A stretch of 9,011 bases of DNA from Actinomycetota bacterium (GTDB lineage: Bacteria > Actinomycetota > Thermoleophilia > Solirubrobacterales > Solirubrobacteraceae): assembly GCA_005883905.1 (NCBI GenBank), contig VAYD01000015.1, positions 1 to 9,011 of the forward strand, written 5' to 3'. The notes beneath the pieces are model-generated. The model saw nothing but the letters and a program-made list of their open reading frames with translations, ran no database searches and was not told where the DNA came from. Each line of letters starts with the position of its first letter. Position 1 is the stretch's first letter. Shown here piece by piece: positions 5,251-9,011 of the stretch. Both the position numbers and the translations under genes were made by a program.

Positions 5251-7962
5251 ATGCTGCTGGGCCGCGACGACGAGCGCCTGGCACTCGACCGGCTGATCGC
5301 TCAGGCACGACAGGGGCGCAGCGGCGTGGTCGCGCTCGTCGGGGAGCCGGGCATCGGCAAGACCTCGCTGCTCGAGCACGCAGCGCAGCACGCCGAGGGG
5401 ATGCGCGTCCTGCGCGCCCGCGGCATCCAGTCGGAGGCCGAGGTGCCGTTCGCCGGTCTCGCGGAACTGCTGCGCCCGGCGCTGGTGGCGCTCGACCGGA
5501 TCCCGCCGCCACAGGCGAGCGCGCTCGCGGGAGCGCTCGCTCTCGAGCCTGCGACCGCCCAGGATCGCTTCGCCGTCGGCGCCGCGACGTTGAGCCTGCT
5601 GTCGGCGTGGGCGGAGGAGTCGCCGGTCCTTGTGCTCGTCGACGACGCCCACCGGCTCGATGCCGCAAGCGCCGAAGCGCTGCTGTTCGCCGCCCGCCGG
5701 CTGCTCGCGGACCCGATCGCGCTCGTGTTCGCGGTCCGCGAGGGCGAACCCTCGCTGCTCGACGGCGCCGACCTGCGCGTTCTGCGCGTTGCGGGGCTCG
5801 CCCGCGACGAGGCCGCAGAGTTGCTGCGCCGGGCGGGCGTGCCGCCGGATGCGCTGAACCGGCTCTACAGCGCGACGGCCGGCAATCCGCTCGCGCTGCT
5901 CGAGCTTGCGCCCCAGGCGACCGCGCTGCCGGCGGAGGGACCGGTCCCGATCTCGGCGAGCATTGCTCGCGAGTTCGCCCGCCGATTGGGGCAGCTCGCC
6001 GAGCCGGCGCGACGCATGCTGCTGCTCGCCGCGACCGACGACACCGGCGATCTCGCGAGCCTCGCGAGGGCGGGCCTGGACGCGGCAACGCTCGCGCCGG
6101 CCGAGGAGGCCGGCCTGCTCACGCTCGACGGTGGGCACGTCGAGTTCCGCCACCCGCTCGTGCGCTCTGCGGTCTACACCGAGGCATCCGCCCCGGAGCG
6201 CCGCGCCGCGCATGCGTCGCTCGCCGACGCGCTCCCCGACCGCGATGTCGACCGGCGCGCGTGGCACCTTGCGGCCGCAGCGACCGGCCCGGACGCAACT
6301 GCCGCGCGTGCACTCGAGCAGGCCGCAGAGCGAGCGCAGGCGCGGAGCGCATACGGCGTCGCCGCCAGCGCGTTCGAGCGGTCCGCGCGCCTCACGACGG
6401 ACGACGCCGACCGCGCGCGGCTGCTGCTCGCCGCCGGCGACGCGGCCTGGCTCGGTGGGGACGCCGAGCGCACGCTCACGCTGCTCGCCGACGCCCGTGC
6501 CCACACGAACGATCGCGCGCTGCTGGCACGGGTCGACCACCTCCACGGCCACGTCGCGATGCGGCGCGGCCCGGTGATGAGCGGATATGAGCTGACGGTC
6601 TCCGCGGCGGAGGAGATCGCGAGCTCCGACCCGGATCTCGCCGCGTTCATGCTCGCCGATGCCGTCCTCGCCTCGGTCTACGCGGCGGACCGGCCGGCGA
6701 TGCTCGCCGCCGCCGAGCGCGGCGCGACATTGGCGCGCGAACACGGTTCGCCGGCTGCCGAGTTCTTCGCGGCGATGACGCAAGGCATGGCGTTGGTGGC
6801 CGATGGCGCGGGCGAGGCCGGAGCCGATTCGGTCCGCCGCGCCGTCGCGATCCTGGAGCGGTCCGACGAGCTGCTCGACGACCCGCGCACGCTGGTGTGG
6901 GCGGCGTTCGGACCGCTATGGCTGCGCGAGGCGCAGGCTGGGCGGCGACTGCTGGACCGCGCGCTCGAGCTGGCGCGCTCGCGAACGGCGGTTGGTGTCC
7001 TGCCGTCGCTGTTGACGCACATCGCGCGCGACCAGGCGACCACCGACCAGTGGCCGGCGGCGGCGGCGAGCTACGACGAGGGGATCCGTCTCGCGCGCGA
7101 GACGGGCCAGCACACGGAGCTCGCGACGATGCTCGCGGGCCTCGCCCGGCTCGAAGCCCGGGAGGGTCGCGAAGCGGCCTGCCGCGAGCACGCGGCCGAA
7201 GCCGCGACGCTCTGCGCAGAACTGGGGCTCGGCCTCTACGCGACGTGGTCCCTGCAGGCGCTCGGGGATCTCGAGCTGGGCCTCGGGCGACCGGCTGCGG
7301 CGGCCGAGCATCACGAGGCGCAGGCCGAGGCGATGCGGACGCGCGCGATTGCGGACGTCGACGTCTCGCCCTCCGCCGAGCTGGTCGAGTCCTACCTGCG
7401 CCTCGGGCGCCGCGAGGAGGCAGCGACGGTCGCCGCGGGATTCGCCGAGGACGCGGCCGCGAAGGGCCAGCCGTGGGCGCTGGCGCGCGCGGCGCGCTGC
7501 CGCGCCCTGCTCGCCGATGCCGAGGAAGCCGAGCCGCTGTTCGACGAGGCCTTGCGGCTGCACGCGCAGACGCCCGACGTGTTCGAGGCCGCACGGACGC
7601 GGCTGGCGCTCGGCGCGCACCTGCGACGCACGCGTCGGCGCGTGCGCGCTCGCGAGGAGCTGCGCGAGGCGCTGGCGATCTTCGAGCGGCTGGGCGCACG
7701 GTCGTGGGCCGACCAGGCCGAGGCGGAGCTCGCGGCGACCGGGGAGACCGCGCGGCGGCGCGACGCCAGCACGCTCGATGCGCTCACCCCGCAGGAACTG
7801 CAGATCGCGCACCTGCTGTCCGAGGGCAGGACGACCCGCGAGGCGGCGGCCGCGATCTTCCTCAGCCCGAAGACCGTCGAGTACCACCTCCGCCACGTGT
7901 ACCAGAAGCTCGGCATCAACTCGCGCGACGAGCTCGCCGCGCACTTCGCGGCGCCCGATTAG
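5251..7962 (+). CDS. LAL-type transcriptional regulator (AAA/STAND ATPase with LuxR helix-turn-helix)
   Basis: A 903-residue regulator of the large ATP-binding LuxR (MalT-like) class, which binds a ligand, switches its ATPase state, oligomerises and activates transcription. Domains: N-terminal LLGRDDERLALDRL typical of the class; Walker A GEPGIGKTS (31 onward); Walker B VLVLVDDAHRLD (around 125-136, DD at 131-132); HPLVRSAVY near 301 closing the nucleotide-binding part; a long Ala-rich helical region (~320-830) resembling TPR repeats, the presumed ligand or partner sensor; and a C-terminal GerE/LuxR domain from LTPQELQIAHLL (845) through LSPKTVEYHLRHVYQKLGINSR. The usual class length is about 850-1000, so it appears intact. 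I prefer the ATG at 5251 to the TTG at 5245 because of codon type and the possible leaderless promoter. It is divergent from the methyltransferase operon, the arrangement expected of a pathway-specific activator. Its stop overlaps the greA stop. Confidence 0.93.
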   Translation: MLLGRDDERLALDRLIAQARQGRSGVVALVGEPGIGKTSLLEHAAQHAEGMRVLRARGIQSEAEVPFAGLAELLRPALVALDRIPPPQASALAGALALEPATAQDRFAVGAATLSLLSAWAEESPVLVLVDDAHRLDAASAEALLFAARRLLADPIALVFAVREGEPSLLDGADLRVLRVAGLARDEAAELLRRAGVPPDALNRLYSATAGNPLALLELAPQATALPAEGPVPISASIAREFARRLGQLAEPARRMLLLAATDDTGDLASLARAGLDAATLAPAEEAGLLTLDGGHVEFRHPLVRSAVYTEASAPERRAAHASLADALPDRDVDRRAWHLAAAATGPDATAARALEQAAERAQARSAYGVAASAFERSARLTTDDADRARLLLAAGDAAWLGGDAERTLTLLADARAHTNDRALLARVDHLHGHVAMRRGPVMSGYELTVSAAEEIASSDPDLAAFMLADAVLASVYAADRPAMLAAAERGATLAREHGSPAAEFFAAMTQGMALVADGAGEAGADSVRRAVAILERSDELLDDPRTLVWAAFGPLWLREAQAGRRLLDRALELARSRTAVGVLPSLLTHIARDQATTDQWPAAAASYDEGIRLARETGQHTELATMLAGLARLEAREGREAACREHAAEAATLCAELGLGLYATWSLQALGDLELGLGRPAAAAEHHEAQAEAMRTRAIADVDVSPSAELVESYLRLGRREEAATVAAGFAEDAAAKGQPWALARAARCRALLADAEEAEPLFDEALRLHAQTPDVFEAARTRLALGAHLRRTRRRVRAREELREALAIFERLGARSWADQAEAELAATGETARRRDASTLDALTPQELQIAHLLSEGRTTREAAAAIFLSPKTVEYHLRHVYQKLGINSRDELAAHFAAPD

Positions 7963-8429
7963 CCGATCTTCGTGACGCGCATGCCGCGCGTGCCGCCCGG
8001 CGTCTCGACGGCGACCACATCGCCGACGCGCGCACCGGCCAGCGCCTGTGCGATCGGCGACTCCGCGCTCAGCTTGCCGGCCTTGAGGTCCTGCTCGGTG
8101 GTCCCGACGATCGTGAACGTCTGCTCCTTGCCGGAGCCCTCGTCGACGAACGTCACGGTCGAACCGAAGCCGACCTCATCGGAGTTGCTCGTCGCCTCCG
8201 TGACGCGGGCATTGCGCAGGCGCTCGCGCAGCTTGAGGATCCGCGTCTCGAGATGCGCCTGGTCGTTCTTGGCGGCGTGGTACTCCGCGTTCTCCGACAG
8301 GTCGCCGAGCTCGCGCGCGCGCAGGATGCGCTCCGCGACCTTGCGGCGCTCGTCGCCCTCGAGGCGCTCGAGCTCGGCTTTCAGCTCCGTGAGACCCTGG
8401 GCGCTGATCGGTTCCAGGTCGCCGCTCAT
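7959..8429 (-). CDS. greA: Transcription elongation factor GreA
   Basis: GreA enters the secondary channel of RNA polymerase and stimulates cleavage of the backtracked transcript, rescuing stalled complexes. The product is 156 residues, the normal size. The N-terminal coiled coil (about 10-75) carries the signature GDLSENAEYHAAK (42-54) at its tip, with the acidic residues Asp43 and Glu46 needed for cleavage. The C-terminal FKBP-like domain includes FGSTVTFVDEGSG and SPIAQALAGARVGDVVAVE (124-142). The ATG at 8429 overlaps the stop of the upstream oxidoreductase gene (ATGA), and GGAGG lies ten bases upstream inside that gene. The stop TAA (7961-7959) is interleaved with the TAG of the LAL regulator gene coming from the other side, leaving no room for a terminator between them. 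Co-transcription with an oxidoreductase is unusual for a general transcription factor. Confidence 0.96.
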   Translation of the reverse strand: MSGDLEPISAQGLTELKAELERLEGDERRKVAERILRARELGDLSENAEYHAAKNDQAHLETRILKLRERLRNARVTEATSNSDEVGFGSTVTFVDEGSGKEQTFTIVGTTEQDLKAGKLSAESPIAQALAGARVGDVVAVETPGGTRGMRVTKIG

Positions 8430-9010
8430 CCGAGCACCACCTCCGCGGCGGTCCGCAGCGTCGCCGCGTCGCCGCCGACCAGCAGCGTCGTCACCAGCGA
8501 GTCGCGCCAGGGCTCGAGGTCGTGCTTGAGCTTGTCCGGCGGCCCGATCAGCGCGAGCTGCTCGATCAGCTCGCGCGGCACCGCCGCCGCGGCGTCCTCT
8601 TTCTCTCCGGACAGGTAGAGGTCCTTGATCTGCGCGACCGCGCCCTCGAAGCCCATGCGCACCGCGACGTCGGCGTGGAAGTTCTTGCTCTTCGCGCCCA
8701 TGCCCCCGAAGTACAGCGCGTACATGGGGCGCAGCATGTTCACCCCGGCGTCGATGTCGTCGGTCGGGATGAACGGAACCGTTGCCGCGACCTCGAAGTC
8801 CGCGGCGTTGCGCCGCGCGCCGTCGCGGGCGAAGCCCTCGGCGAGCGCGTCGCGGTAGAACTCTTCGTGCTGTGGCGAGAAGAACAGCGCCAGCCACCCG
8901 TCGCACAGCTCGGCGGCGAGGGCGATGTTCTTCGGCCCCTCGGCGCCGAGGTAGATCGGGATGTCCTCGCGCAACGGATGGATCGAGCTCTTCAGCGGCT
9001 TGCCGAGCTC
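8426..9010 (-). CDS. Luciferase-like monooxygenase-fold, F420-type oxidoreductase (N-terminus cut by window edge)
   Basis: The last 194 residues of a TIM-barrel LLM-class enzyme; complete members have about 340. The visible part begins ELGKPLKSSIHPLREDIPIY and continues LGAEGPKNIALAAELCDGWL, the family's strand and helix near the cofactor phosphate. It goes on through YALYFGGMGAKSKNFHADVA, then FEGAVAQIKDLYLSGEK and the C-terminal LIGPPDKLKHDLEPW. This pattern is that of the actinobacterial F420-dependent subgroup rather than FMN luciferases, but the deciding N-terminal residues are outside the window. These enzymes pass hydride between F420 and diverse substrates, so the specific reaction is unknown. 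A TTG at 8974 is only an internal codon, since similarity continues upstream of it to the edge. The stop overlaps the greA start (ATGA), so the two genes form one transcription unit. Confidence 0.88.
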   Translation of the reverse strand, partial: ELGKPLKSSIHPLREDIPIYLGAEGPKNIALAAELCDGWLALFFSPQHEEFYRDALAEGFARDGARRNAADFEVAATVPFIPTDDIDAGVNMLRPMYALYFGGMGAKSKNFHADVAVRMGFEGAVAQIKDLYLSGEKEDAAAAVPRELIEQLALIGPPDKLKHDLEPWRDSLVTTLLVGGDAATLRTAAEVVLG

Positions 9011-9011
9011 G

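Noticed and set aside
4401..6590. Plus-strand open frame of 729 codons
   Set aside because: It runs antisense to the methyltransferase and then out of frame with the LAL gene, and shows only low-complexity Arg/Ala-rich sequence in its second half.
4096..6783. Very long minus-strand open frame running upstream of the fusion gene through the methyltransferase and the LAL gene
   Set aside because: The translation upstream of the GTG at 4095 is Arg/Gly/Ala-rich with no family pattern and lies opposite or out of frame with two well-supported genes; long open shadows are normal at this GC content.
6897..8618. Plus-strand open frame crossing the end of the LAL gene into the greA region
   Set aside because: It is out of frame with the LAL helix-turn-helix and antisense to greA, both of which are unmistakable.
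1..9011. CRISPR arrays, tandem repeats, insertion sequence ends, tRNA or rRNA genes
   Set aside because: I looked on both strands and saw no regularly spaced repeats, transposase motifs, terminal inverted repeats or RNA gene cores; nearly all of the window is accounted for by coding sequence.

Overview
The base composition (very GC-rich, GC-ending codons almost throughout) and the gene content (coenzyme F420 biosynthesis, an F420-type luciferase-like oxidoreductase, a large LuxR regulator with an ATPase domain, an Rv2258c-like methyltransferase) point to an actinobacterium. My guess is the Thermoleophilia/Solirubrobacterales side rather than mycobacteria or streptomycetes. That placement is inferred from sequence style, not from a search.

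Layout, left to right. (1) 1-1344, plus strand: cofC (lacking only a few N-terminal residues at the window edge) overlaps single-domain cofE by GTGA; both make coenzyme F420. (2) 1345-1968: a damaged patch. A minus-strand TetR-family repressor gene has lost its N-terminus and carries an internal frameshift. It abuts about 110 bases that read best on the plus strand as the last ~36 codons of an unidentified gene. (3) 1969-5168, minus strand: a two-gene operon, an Rv2258c-like SAM methyltransferase followed, with a GTGA overlap, by a 708-residue protein joining an alpha/beta hydrolase to a MurG/UGT-like glycosyltransferase in one uninterrupted frame. (4) 5169-5250: a short divergent control region with a strong ribosome binding site for the methyltransferase, two inverted repeats whose centres lie 31 bp apart, and a possible leaderless promoter for the next gene. 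(5) 5251-7962, plus strand: a 903-residue LAL-type (ATPase plus LuxR helix-turn-helix) regulator. (6) 7959-9011, minus strand: a luciferase-like F420-type oxidoreductase (cut by the window edge) overlapping greA by ATGA. greA and the LAL gene converge with overlapping stop codons.

How it may work together: the methyltransferase and the hydrolase-glycosyltransferase look like a compact small-molecule tailoring cassette (methyl transfer, hydrolysis or acyl transfer, sugar transfer), probably controlled by the divergent LAL regulator through the operator-like repeats. The substrate is unknown. The F420 genes at the left and the F420-type oxidoreductase at the right share a cofactor theme, but nothing in the sequence links them directly to the cassette. 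I saw no RNA genes, CRISPR arrays, insertion sequences or convincing terminators. The most notable observations are the hydrolase-glycosyltransferase fusion and the rearrangement junction inside the TetR gene.
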